NCBI GenBank assembly: GCA_947570515.1 | Contig: CANOUM010000081.1 | Location: 1-7,027, forward strand | DNA: 7,027 nucleotides | Direction of reading: 5' to 3' | DNA from: an uncultured Clostridia bacterium | GTDB lineage: Bacteria; Bacillota; Clostridia; Lachnospirales; Bianqueaceae | Part shown: positions 1 through 6,435 of the stretch, one piece after another | How positions within the stretch are numbered: position 1 is the first letter of the stretch | How the letters are laid out: each line of letters opens with the position of its first letter | The notes under the pieces: model-generated | Database searches by the model: none | Told to the model about the DNA's origin: nothing | What the model saw: only the letters and a program-made list of their open reading frames with translations | Program-made: the position numbers and the translations under genes

Positions 1-795
1 ATTCGAAAGAAAAAGGATTCTTCTATGGTGGTGGCTTTAAAAATGCTCAAGCAGCAGGAAGTAGACGGATTTTTTTCGGCAGGCAATACGGGCGCTGTTC
101 TTTCGGGGGCAACGCTTTTGGTGGGCAGGATTGCAGGCGTGCAGCGGCCGGCACTGACGGTGGCACTGCCAACAGGAGAGCTTCCTACTCTGGTGCTGGA
201 TGTGGGCGCCAATATGGATAGCAAGCCGGGTTATCTGGTGCAATTTGCCAGAATGTGTCAAATTTATTTTCGCAAACAATACGGCATTGCGCAGCCTAAG
301 GTAGGACTTTTAAATGTAGGCGTAGAGCCGGGAAAAGGGAATGCACTGGTAAAAGAAGTGTATGAGCTGCTGAAACAGGAAGAGGACATGCATTTCATCG
401 GCAATGTAGAAGCACGCGAGGTGATGAGCGGTGATGTGCATATTGTCGTAACGGACGGATTTGCCGGGAACGTGCTGCTGAAAAATACAGAGGGGGTCGT
501 AAGTTTCATTTTGAAAAAAATGAAAAAAGAGCTGTATTCCAGCTTGCGTACCAAGATCGGAGCCTTGCTGATTAAGCCGGCGCTACTTGCTTTAAAAAAG
601 GATCTGGATCCGAGAGCCGTAGGCGGCACGCCTATGCTGGGGGTTGATGGCGCCGTGATCAAGGCCCATGGAAATTCTAACGATGTGGCAATCGCGAATG
701 CGGTACGGCAGTGTCTGACTTTTATCGATTCGGGTGTGAATGATGAAATCCGGGCTAAGCTCAAAAAAGAGCATAAATCTCATGAAAGCGTTTAA
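1..795 (+). CDS. plsX: Phosphate acyltransferase PlsX, 5'-truncated by window edge
   Basis: PlsX is a peripheral membrane enzyme that converts acyl-ACP and phosphate into acyl-phosphate, the acyl donor for PlsY in the first step of phosphatidic acid synthesis. The reading frame is open from base 1, and the 264 visible codons correspond to roughly the last three quarters of a family protein of about 330-340 residues. The first Met (base 25) is internal: the preceding residues IRKKDSS and the following stretch are typical PlsX core. Recognisable blocks, numbered from the first visible codon, are SAGNTGA (26-32), LDVGAN (66-71), the LLNVG/GKGN region, FIGNVEARE, VTDGFAGN (150-157), and near the C-terminus GGTPMLGVDG and IKAHGNSN. 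The gene is followed after 13 bases by acpP, which encodes the carrier of its acyl substrate. The N-terminal part, the start and any upstream promoter lie outside the window. Identification is secure. Confidence 0.96.
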   Translation: MRKKKDSSMVVALKMLKQQEVDGFFSAGNTGAVLSGATLLVGRIAGVQRPALTVALPTGELPTLVLDVGANMDSKPGYLVQFARMCQIYFRKQYGIAQPKVGLLNVGVEPGKGNALVKEVYELLKQEEDMHFIGNVEAREVMSGDVHIVVTDGFAGNVLLKNTEGVVSFILKKMKKELYSSLRTKIGALLIKPALLALKKDLDPRAVGGTPMLGVDGAVIKAHGNSNDVAIANAVRQCLTFIDSGVNDEIRAKLKKEHKSHESV

Positions 796-808
796 ATAGG
801 AGGAAAGT

Positions 809-1042
809 ATGAGTACAGACGAGCTGAGCATTGTTCGCCAGATTATTGCAGAGGAAATGGAGATTAACCCGGAGGATATTACGGAAGAAATGTCTCTGGA
901 AGAGGATCTGGAAATGGATAGTACTTCTATTTTGCAGGTGCTGATGGCCTGTGAGGTTGAGTTCAATGTGGAATATGATCCGGAAGATATCCGGCAAATT
1001 AAAACAGTAGAGGACATTATCAAAAGTCTGTCGGAGTGGTAA
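809..1042 (+). CDS. acpP: Acyl carrier protein (77 aa)
   Basis: Small acidic carrier protein that holds growing fatty acyl chains on a 4'-phosphopantetheine arm in the cytoplasm. The length (77 aa) and four-helix pattern fit the family: helix I around residues 3-17, the EEDL segment at 31-34, the carrier serine Ser38 after Asp37, helix II around 38-52, and a KTVEDIIKSL C-terminal helix. AGGAGG at 798-803 lies five bases before the ATG. It sits between plsX and rnc, the normal place of the main fatty acid ACP in Firmicutes, but fabD and fabG, which lie between plsX and acpP in Bacillus, are absent. Odd point: the usual DSLD motif reads DSTS here, and positions equivalent to E. coli Leu37, Asp38 and Glu41 are Thr39, Ser40 and Gln43. 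The carrier serine is intact, so I infer a functional ACP. It could instead be a specialised paralogue. Confidence 0.92.
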   Translation: MSTDELSIVRQIIAEEMEINPEDITEEMSLEEDLEMDSTSILQVLMACEVEFNVEYDPEDIRQIKTVEDIIKSLSEW

Positions 1043-1047
1043 TCAAG

Positions 1048-1054
1048 AAGGGAG
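1048..1054 (+). promoter_or_regulatory. Ribosome binding site that sets the GTG start of rnc
   Basis: AAGGGAG lies seven bases before GTG at 1062. The next in-frame ATG (1071) would be 16 bases away, so the GTG is the better supported start. Confidence 0.75.
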
Positions 1055-1061
1055 AAGAAAC

Positions 1062-1757
1062 GTGAAACAGATGATTTCGGATGAGCGGTTGACTGAATTT
1101 GAAAACATAATCGCTTATTCTTTTCGTCAGCGCCGGTGGCTTTGTCAGGCGCTGACACATTCTTCCTATAGTCAGGAACAGAAAAAGACGCCGAATTATG
1201 AACGGCTTGAGTTTTTGGGAGATGCCGTGCTGGAGCTGTGCACCTCTCAGATGTTATTTGAAAAATATGACTGGCCGGAAGGTAAATTGACCAAGACTAG
1301 AGCGAAAATTGTATGCGAGGCTTCTTTGTCTTACATAGCCATAACACTTTCTTTTGGTGAATTTATCGTGATGAACTATGGAGAGGAAAAGACAGGCGGG
1401 CGCGAACGTCCTTCTATCCTGTGCGATGTGGTAGAGGCTGTGATCGGAGCCGTATATCTGGATGGCGGCATGGAGGAAGCGAGAGCGCTGATCGAACGGA
1501 TTTTATATAGCCGGCTGGAAGAAATACCGGATGAACGTCAGTTTGACTTTAAATCAACGCTGCAGGAGCTTTTGCAGGGAAAAGGAAAAGAGAAACCCGT
1601 CTACCGAGTCATTGCGGAAGAAGGGCCGCCGCATGACAGAACCTTTGTCAGCGAGCTATGGCTGGAAGGAAAGCCGATTTGCCAAGGACAGGGAAAGAGT
1701 AAAAAAGAAGCGGCACAGCGGGCTGCCGAAAAGGCATTAGCCATGTGGAAATCATAA
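1062..1757 (+). CDS. rnc: Ribonuclease III
   Basis: Double-strand-specific endoribonuclease that processes rRNA precursors and structured mRNAs as a dimer in the cytoplasm. The length (231 aa) is normal. The N-terminal RNase III domain (about 10-148) has the signature ERLEFLGD at 47-54. Glu50 and Asp54, together with Asp122 and Glu125 in the ILCDVVEAVIGAVYLDGG block, match the four acidic metal-binding residues of the family. A double-stranded RNA binding domain follows at about 161-228, opening with DFKSTLQELLQ and ending with the GKSKKEAAQRAAEKAL helix, including the family's K-K-x-A-A pattern. Translation most likely starts at GTG. The gene begins 19 bases after acpP and ends 22 bases before smc, in the conserved acpP-rnc-smc order, so co-transcription is inferred. 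Nothing is missing and the enzyme should be active. Confidence 0.96.
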   Translation: MKQMISDERLTEFENIIAYSFRQRRWLCQALTHSSYSQEQKKTPNYERLEFLGDAVLELCTSQMLFEKYDWPEGKLTKTRAKIVCEASLSYIAITLSFGEFIVMNYGEEKTGGRERPSILCDVVEAVIGAVYLDGGMEEARALIERILYSRLEEIPDERQFDFKSTLQELLQGKGKEKPVYRVIAEEGPPHDRTFVSELWLEGKPICQGQGKSKKEAAQRAAEKALAMWKS

Positions 1758-1763
1758 AGGGAG
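1758..1763 (+). promoter_or_regulatory. Distant ribosome binding site of smc
   Basis: AGGGAG, directly after the rnc stop codon, is the only purine-rich anti-16S match before smc. It ends 16 bases before the ATG at 1780, much further than the 5-9 bases seen at the other genes here. No in-frame ATG, GTG or TTG lies between, and the protein start MELKRVEIIGFKSF is the conserved SMC N-terminus, so the start is not in doubt. Weak or coupled initiation is an inference. Confidence 0.55.
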
Positions 1764-1779
1764 ACGGTCAGAAAATAGA

Positions 1780-4700
1780 ATGGAATTAAAACGTGTAGAG
1801 ATTATAGGCTTTAAATCCTTTCCCGAGAAAATTCAGGTCGAATTTGGAAAAGGAATCACCGCGATTGTAGGTCCTAACGGAAGCGGAAAGAGCAATATAT
1901 CGGATGCCGTGCGCTGGGTGCTGGGAGAGCAGAGTGCAAAAACGCTGCGCGGTGTTAAAATGGAAGATGTTATTTTTGCCGGAACAGAGCGCAGAAAGCC
2001 TGTTAATTTTGCACAGGTGACGCTTGTTTTAGACAATCACGATAAAAAGATGGCTGTTGATTTTAATGAAGTAGCCATCAGCCGGCGGGTGTACCGATCC
2101 GGTGAGAGTGAATATACGATCAACGGCGGACGCTGCCGGCTGCGGGATGTACAGGAAATGCTGATGGATACAGGGATCGGTAAAGATGGCTACAGCGTTA
2201 TCGGACAGGGACAGATCGATCAGCTTTTGAGCAGCAAGCCGCAGGATCGGCGTATGATTTTTGAAGAGGCCGCCGGTATTGTCAAATATAAAAGCAGAAA
2301 AGAACAGGCAGAGAAGCAATTAGCGGAAGAAGCGGATAATTTAAGCCGTGTTCAGGATATTTTAGAAGAGCTGACCTCAAGGCTGGACCCCCTGGAGAGG
2401 CAGGCTGAAACGGCGAAAGAATATCTGAGTTTAAAAGAAGAACTGAAAACATATGAAGTGGCTTCCTTTTTAGGAGAATACCAGGAGTTTCAAGGACAAT
2501 ATGAGCGCGTCAGCAAACTGCTTGAAGAACTGAGTCAGCAAATTGAAGGATCCCGAAAGGATCAGGAGCAGGCTAAAGAACGTTCAGAGCAGTATGCGAA
2601 AGAAGCGGATGAGGCGCGGAAGGCTCTGACGACTCTTTACGAAGAGCATAATCAGCTTCGCTTGCAGAAGGAAAGCAACGAGGGTGATAAACGCGTGATG
2701 ATGCAGCAGGCAGAAAGCAGTGAAAAAGAAATGGATTCCCTGCAGCAGCGTTTAGAAGATGTCAAGCAGCGGATGAGCGGACGGATTGAAACAGTAAAAA
2801 AAGAAGAGATTAAGCTGCAGCAGCTGGAAGCGCAGATTGCCAAGGAAGAGGAGGAGCAGAAAGCTTTCCTTGAGAGCCTGGAGAAAAAAGAAGAGAAACT
2901 GCAGCAGCTTACAGACGTATATGAAGACGCCAGAAAGCGTATGGCATCATTGGATCAGGAGCTGAGTGCGCTGCGTGCGCAGGCTGAGCGCCATGCCCTT
3001 GTTTTGGAGCAGGATCTGTCACAGCAGGAACAAATAGATCAGAAGGGCGCAGAGCTGGACCGGCAGATAGAAGAGCAGGAGCGGCAAATGAAGGAGGCTC
3101 AGCAAAAGCAGGAGGAGGCAGTGCAGGCCGAAAACCGGATCAGGCAGCAGGAGCAGGAGCTGAGCGCACAGACAGAGCAGCTGCGGCAGACAATTCGTGA
3201 GAAGCAGAAGCAGCAGGAAAGCTTGATTTTACAAATGAGGGAGCTGCAGGGGCGCACAAAATGGCTGCAGGATATGGAAAGTGATTATGAGGGATTCAGC
3301 AGCAGTGTAAAAGCCGTTATGCAGCTAAAAAAGCAAGATCCAAAGAGGTATCAGTCGATACATGGTACGGTGGCAGATATTTTGCGGGTGCCGGGAGAAT
3401 ATACGCTGGCGATTGAAATTGCATTGGGAGCCGCCATTCAGAATATTATTGTTCAGGAGACAAAAGCCGCCAAAGAACTGATCGAAATGCTGCGCAGCAC
3501 CAAGAGAGGCAGAGCGACATTTTTGCCGCTGGACAGCGTGACAGCGCGCAGTCCTATTCAAAATGAAGGCGTGATCAAAGGGATGAAGGGCGTGTGCGGG
3601 TTTGCACATGAACTGGTAGAGTATGATCCGGTCTATCAAAATATTATGTCCCGGCAGCTAAGCAATGTTGTGGTTGCGGAAGACTTTGAAAGCGCGTCGC
3701 AGGTCTCGCGTAGGTATGGAAATGCAGTGCGGGTTGTTACCTTAAAAGGAGATATTTTTAATATCGGCGGTTCGATTACGGGCGGCAGCACGACAGCAAA
3801 GGCCGGCGGCATTTTAAGCCGGAAAGGTGAAATTGAACGGCTGCAGCATCAATTGAATGCCAAGAGAGAAGAAGGCAGAGCGCTGCAGGCAGAGGTGTCG
3901 CTGCTTTCAGAGCAGCGGCAGAAGATGAGCCATGATCTGGAAAAAAAGCAAAATGAAAGACAGACAGCAGAACAAAGCCGTATACAAAGCGAACAAAAAC
4001 TGCAGCAGCTATCCTTTATTCTGCAGCATATGCAGGCGCAGCTGCAGGAAACAGAGCAAAGCAGAAAAGAGCTAAAGCTATCTAAGCAGCAGCATGAAGA
4101 ACAAGAGCGGCAGAGCCGCAAGCAGCTGACGGATTTAGAAGAAACCAGAAAGCAGCGTAGGCAGGAGGAAGAAACAGCGCTGCATGCGGTCGAGGTGCTC
4201 AGCGGTCAAATCGAGGCTGAAAAAGGAGAGCTGTCGCAGAAAAAAATTGCGCTGGCTGGTTTTAAGCAGCAGCAGCAGTTTATGCAGAGAACCGTGGACT
4301 GGGAGTCCCAGGAAATCGAGAATTTGGCACAGGAAGCCGATATGATTCTGGAAGATAGCCAGCAGCGCAGAGAGCAGGCGGAAGCCGCGCGCGCACAGAT
4401 TCATCAGATTGAACGGCAGCAGCAGCAGTTAGAAACGGCGATTGAAGAGAAAGCAGCTCAAATGAGTCAAATGGAAGAGCAAAGAGCGGAAAGGGATCGG
4501 CGCCGGGATGAGAGCATCAAAGAAGCAGAGGAAACGCTGCGAAATTTCAGCGCTCTGGAAAAGGAGCAGGTTCGTCTGGAGAATCAGGCAGCCAGAGCTA
4601 AAAAGGATCTGAATGATCTGCAGGATCGCATATGGGAAGAATATGAGCTTACCTATGGGGCGGCTAAAGCACTGAGCGAAAAGAACAGGCAGCAGGATCT

Positions 4701-5364
4701 GGGCAGCCAGACCGCAATGAAAAAACGGGTTTCACAGTTAAAAGAAGCGATTCGCCGGTTAGGAAACGTTAATGTAGAGGCAATTGAGGAACTGATGGCG
4801 CTGCAGGAACGCTGCGAATTTTTAAATCAGCAGCGAGATGATATCGCGCAGTCTGAGGCAAGTCTGCGTGAAGTCATTCAGCAGCTGACACAGAAGATGG
4901 AGGAGCAGTTTACTAAAGGATTTGCAGCGATCGCCAAAACTTTTAATGAGGTATTTCAGAAGTTGTTTGGCGGCGGTCAGGGAATTTTGCGTTTAGGAGA
5001 AGGAGAAAATGCACTGGAAGCAGGCATTGAGATCATTGCACAGCCACCCGGAAAAAAGCTGCAGAGCATGATGCTGCTCTCCGGTGGTGAACGAGCTCTT
5101 ACGGCTATTTCCCTTTTGTTTGCGATTCATCAGCTGAATCCGGCACCATTTTGCATTTTGGATGAGATTGAGGCAGCGCTGGATGATGCGAATGTTGGAC
5201 GGTATGCTGCCTATTTAAAAGAGATGTGCGAGCATACGCAGTTTATCATCATTACGCATCGCAAGGGGACGATGGAAGCTGCCGATACGATGTACGGCGT
5301 AACGATGGAAGAAAAAGGCGTATCAAAATGTATATCTGTTAAATTTGCGGAGACGCAGGCTTAG
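1780..5364 (+). CDS. smc: Chromosome partition and condensation protein SMC
   Basis: ATPase of the bacterial condensin, which with ScpA and ScpB extrudes DNA loops and aligns chromosome arms during segregation. The length (1194 aa) matches full bacterial SMC (about 1190). The N-terminal head has Walker A GPNGSGKS at 31-38, then RWVLGEQSAKTLRG, and the GQGQIDQLL segment from 142. A long Glu/Gln/Lys-rich coiled coil runs to about 523. The hinge (about 524-670) opens with YQSIHGTVADI and closes with NIGGSITGGS. A second coil of similar length returns to the C-terminal head, with signature LSGGE at 1100-1104, Walker B ending in Asp1128-Glu1129, D-loop LDDANV, and His1160 in IITHRK. All ATPase motifs are intact. 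scpA and scpB are not in the window, which is usual. The stop codon overlaps the ftsY ribosome binding site. Two pure (CAG)4 runs (4267-4278 and 4427-4438) code for Gln stretches in the second coil. Confidence 0.98.
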   Translation: MELKRVEIIGFKSFPEKIQVEFGKGITAIVGPNGSGKSNISDAVRWVLGEQSAKTLRGVKMEDVIFAGTERRKPVNFAQVTLVLDNHDKKMAVDFNEVAISRRVYRSGESEYTINGGRCRLRDVQEMLMDTGIGKDGYSVIGQGQIDQLLSSKPQDRRMIFEEAAGIVKYKSRKEQAEKQLAEEADNLSRVQDILEELTSRLDPLERQAETAKEYLSLKEELKTYEVASFLGEYQEFQGQYERVSKLLEELSQQIEGSRKDQEQAKERSEQYAKEADEARKALTTLYEEHNQLRLQKESNEGDKRVMMQQAESSEKEMDSLQQRLEDVKQRMSGRIETVKKEEIKLQQLEAQIAKEEEEQKAFLESLEKKEEKLQQLTDVYEDARKRMASLDQELSALRAQAERHALVLEQDLSQQEQIDQKGAELDRQIEEQERQMKEAQQKQEEAVQAENRIRQQEQELSAQTEQLRQTIREKQKQQESLILQMRELQGRTKWLQDMESDYEGFSSSVKAVMQLKKQDPKRYQSIHGTVADILRVPGEYTLAIEIALGAAIQNIIVQETKAAKELIEMLRSTKRGRATFLPLDSVTARSPIQNEGVIKGMKGVCGFAHELVEYDPVYQNIMSRQLSNVVVAEDFESASQVSRRYGNAVRVVTLKGDIFNIGGSITGGSTTAKAGGILSRKGEIERLQHQLNAKREEGRALQAEVSLLSEQRQKMSHDLEKKQNERQTAEQSRIQSEQKLQQLSFILQHMQAQLQETEQSRKELKLSKQQHEEQERQSRKQLTDLEETRKQRRQEEETALHAVEVLSGQIEAEKGELSQKKIALAGFKQQQQFMQRTVDWESQEIENLAQEADMILEDSQQRREQAEAARAQIHQIERQQQQLETAIEEKAAQMSQMEEQRAERDRRRDESIKEAEETLRNFSALEKEQVRLENQAARAKKDLNDLQDRIWEEYELTYGAAKALSEKNRQQDLGSQTAMKKRVSQLKEAIRRLGNVNVEAIEELMALQERCEFLNQQRDDIAQSEASLREVIQQLTQKMEEQFTKGFAAIAKTFNEVFQKLFGGGQGILRLGEGENALEAGIEIIAQPPGKKLQSMMLLSGGERALTAISLLFAIHQLNPAPFCILDEIEAALDDANVGRYAAYLKEMCEHTQFIIITHRKGTMEAADTMYGVTMEEKGVSKCISVKFAETQA

Positions 5365-5371
5365 GAGGGAG
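5363..5371 (+). promoter_or_regulatory. Ribosome binding site of ftsY, overlapping the smc stop
   Basis: AGGAGGGAG begins within the smc TAG stop (5362-5364), and its AGGAGG core lies nine bases before ATG at 5378. This fixes the ftsY start and argues against a longer product from TTG at 5345. The arrangement should couple ftsY translation to termination on smc. Confidence 0.85.
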
Positions 5372-5377
5372 AAGGCG

Positions 5378-6301
5378 ATGGGGTTATTTGGTGCATTAAA
5401 AAAGGGTTTGGAAAAGACGCGCAGCAGTCTGATCAATAATATTGAAACGGTGTTTGGGTCGTATGAAGAAATCGATGAGGATTTCTATGAAGAGTTGGAG
5501 GAATCCCTGATCTTAGCAGACATGGGGATGGAGACTGCAGTTCAGATTGTAGATAATATCAGAAAAGAAGCCAAAGAACGGCGACTGCAAAAAACAGAAG
5601 AGGTTTATGAGCTGTTTAAAGATGAAATCTGCCGTATTTTGGAAACAGCGAATCCTAATATCGTAGTCAAAGGGATGACCAATGTCATTTTAGTCATCGG
5701 CGTAAATGGAGCAGGCAAGACAACCAGTATTGGCAAGATGGCATACCAGCTAAAAGAAGAGGGACATCATGTTATTTTGGCTGCAGCAGATACTTTTCGC
5801 GCAGCGGCCATCGATCAGCTGAAAGTATGGGCAGATCGTGCCGGCGTGGAGATTGTATGTCATGCAGAAGGCTCTGATCCGGGAGCCGTAGTGTATGACG
5901 CTGCTGATATTACGCATGCCAGATGGGCAGATGTACTCATCTGTGATACAGCCGGCCGGCTGCATAATAAGAAAAATCTGATGGAAGAGCTGCGCAAGCT
6001 GGGGCGGATTCTGGAAAGGGAATTTCCGACGGCACATCGGGAGGTTTTGCTGGTGCTGGACGCCGCCACAGGACAAAACGCATTGAGTCAGGCTAAATTA
6101 TTTGCAGAGGTAGCACCGATCACCGGCATTATCTTAACAAAGCTGGATGGAACAGCTAAAGGCGGAGTCGTCATCGGCATTATGAACGAATTGGGGATTC
6201 CCGTTAAATATGTAGGAGTCGGAGAAGGAATGGAAGATTTGCGTCCCTTTGATGCACGCGAATTTGCAGAAGCACTTTTTTCAGTAGAAGAAAAAAATTA
6301 A
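5378..6301 (+). CDS. ftsY: Signal recognition particle receptor FtsY
   Basis: SRP-type GTPase that docks ribosome-SRP complexes at the cytoplasmic membrane and delivers nascent membrane proteins to SecYEG. From the ATG it has 307 aa: a short basic amphipathic N-terminus (MGLFGALKKGLEKTRSSL, suited to membrane contact), a helical N domain to about residue 95, and the G domain. GTPase motifs are GVNGAGKTT at 108-116 (P-loop), DTFRAAAIDQL at 138-148 (SRP-GTPase insertion box region), DTAGR at 190-194 and TKLD at 254-257, followed by GTAKGG. The long acidic A domain of E. coli FtsY is absent, as is usual in Firmicutes. Closing motifs GVGEGMEDLRPFD are typical of FtsY rather than of Ffh, and no methionine-rich M domain follows. 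It is the last gene of the operon, with a stem-loop six bases after its stop. The usual downstream neighbours ylxM and ffh are not adjacent. Confidence 0.97.
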   Translation: MGLFGALKKGLEKTRSSLINNIETVFGSYEEIDEDFYEELEESLILADMGMETAVQIVDNIRKEAKERRLQKTEEVYELFKDEICRILETANPNIVVKGMTNVILVIGVNGAGKTTSIGKMAYQLKEEGHHVILAAADTFRAAAIDQLKVWADRAGVEIVCHAEGSDPGAVVYDAADITHARWADVLICDTAGRLHNKKNLMEELRKLGRILEREFPTAHREVLLVLDAATGQNALSQAKLFAEVAPITGIILTKLDGTAKGGVVIGIMNELGIPVKYVGVGEGMEDLRPFDAREFAEALFSVEEKN

Positions 6302-6307
6302 ACAAAT

Positions 6308-6347
6308 TGCCGGAATTTGATGAAATATGTCAAATTCCGGCAGTTTT
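6308..6347 (+). terminator. Stem-loop terminator after ftsY
   Basis: TGCCGGAATTTGA (6308-6320) and TCAAATTCCGGCA (6330-6342) pair perfectly over 13 bp around a 9-base loop, followed by GTTTT. One G-T wobble and three A-T pairs (6304-6307 with 6343-6346) could lengthen the stem. The T-run is short, so termination may be incomplete. On the opposite strand the stem is followed by a T-rich stretch, so it might also act in reverse. It sits six bases past the ftsY stop and separates the core operon from the transposase-like gene. Confidence 0.8.
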
Positions 6348-6361
6348 ATGCATATGGGGTT

Positions 6362-6391
6362 CTGGCAGGCCGTCTGATATTTTCTTATAAT
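6362..6391 (+). promoter_or_regulatory. Predicted housekeeping sigma-factor promoter of the RAYT gene
   Basis: A perfect TATAAT -10 box at 6386-6391 is preceded at 18-base spacing by CTGGCA (6362-6367), a four-of-six match to TTGACA. Transcription would start near 6398, giving a leader of about 38 bases. The downstream gene therefore appears to have its own promoter just after the ftsY terminator. This is predicted by eye only. Confidence 0.55.
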
Positions 6392-6400
6392 GGGAGTATC

Positions 6401-6417
6401 TTTGCGCTGTGCGCAAA
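6401..6417 (+). repeat. Short perfect inverted repeat in the RAYT leader
   Basis: TTTGCGC (6401-6407) and GCGCAAA (6411-6417) are perfect inverted copies around TGT. The repeat lies a few bases after the predicted transcription start and ends nine bases before the GGAGG ribosome binding site. It could be a 5' mRNA hairpin affecting stability or translation, an operator dyad, or a palindrome recognised by the encoded protein. The sequence shows the symmetry but not the role. It is too GC-poor at its base and lacks a T-run, so it is not a terminator. Confidence 0.6.
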
Positions 6418-6425
6418 TAAAAGGT

Positions 6426-6430
6426 GGAGG
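6426..6430 (+). promoter_or_regulatory. Ribosome binding site that sets the RAYT start
   Basis: GGAGG lies five bases before ATG at 6436 and picks this frame over the overlapping open frame that begins at 6317, which has no such site. Confidence 0.8.
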
Positions 6431-6435
6431 TCAAG

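Noticed and set aside
25..27. ATG at 25 as the real plsX start
   Set aside because: The frame is open upstream to base 1 and those residues match internal PlsX sequence, so the gene is cut by the window edge.
264..764. Minus-strand open frame of 166 codons inside plsX
   Set aside because: It is fully antisense to conserved PlsX sequence and has no recognisable domain.
592..1158. Minus-strand open frame of 188 codons across the plsX-acpP-rnc junctions
   Set aside because: It overlaps three well-supported genes on the other strand, shows no recognisable family features, and has a Ser/Ile-rich composition typical of the reverse complement of an acidic ACP gene.
2736..5065. Many CTGCAG palindromes and CAG-rich repeats across smc
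   Set aside because: They code for Leu-Gln and Gln-Gln in frame within the coiled coils. Amino acid composition and codon choice explain them, so they are not dispersed repeats or a CRISPR array.
5345..5377. Longer FtsY with an 11-residue Arg-rich N-terminal extension starting at TTG
   Set aside because: The extension is the translated smc tail and the ftsY ribosome binding site in another frame. The AGGAGG site points to ATG at 5378 and MGLFGALKKGLEK is a typical FtsY start.
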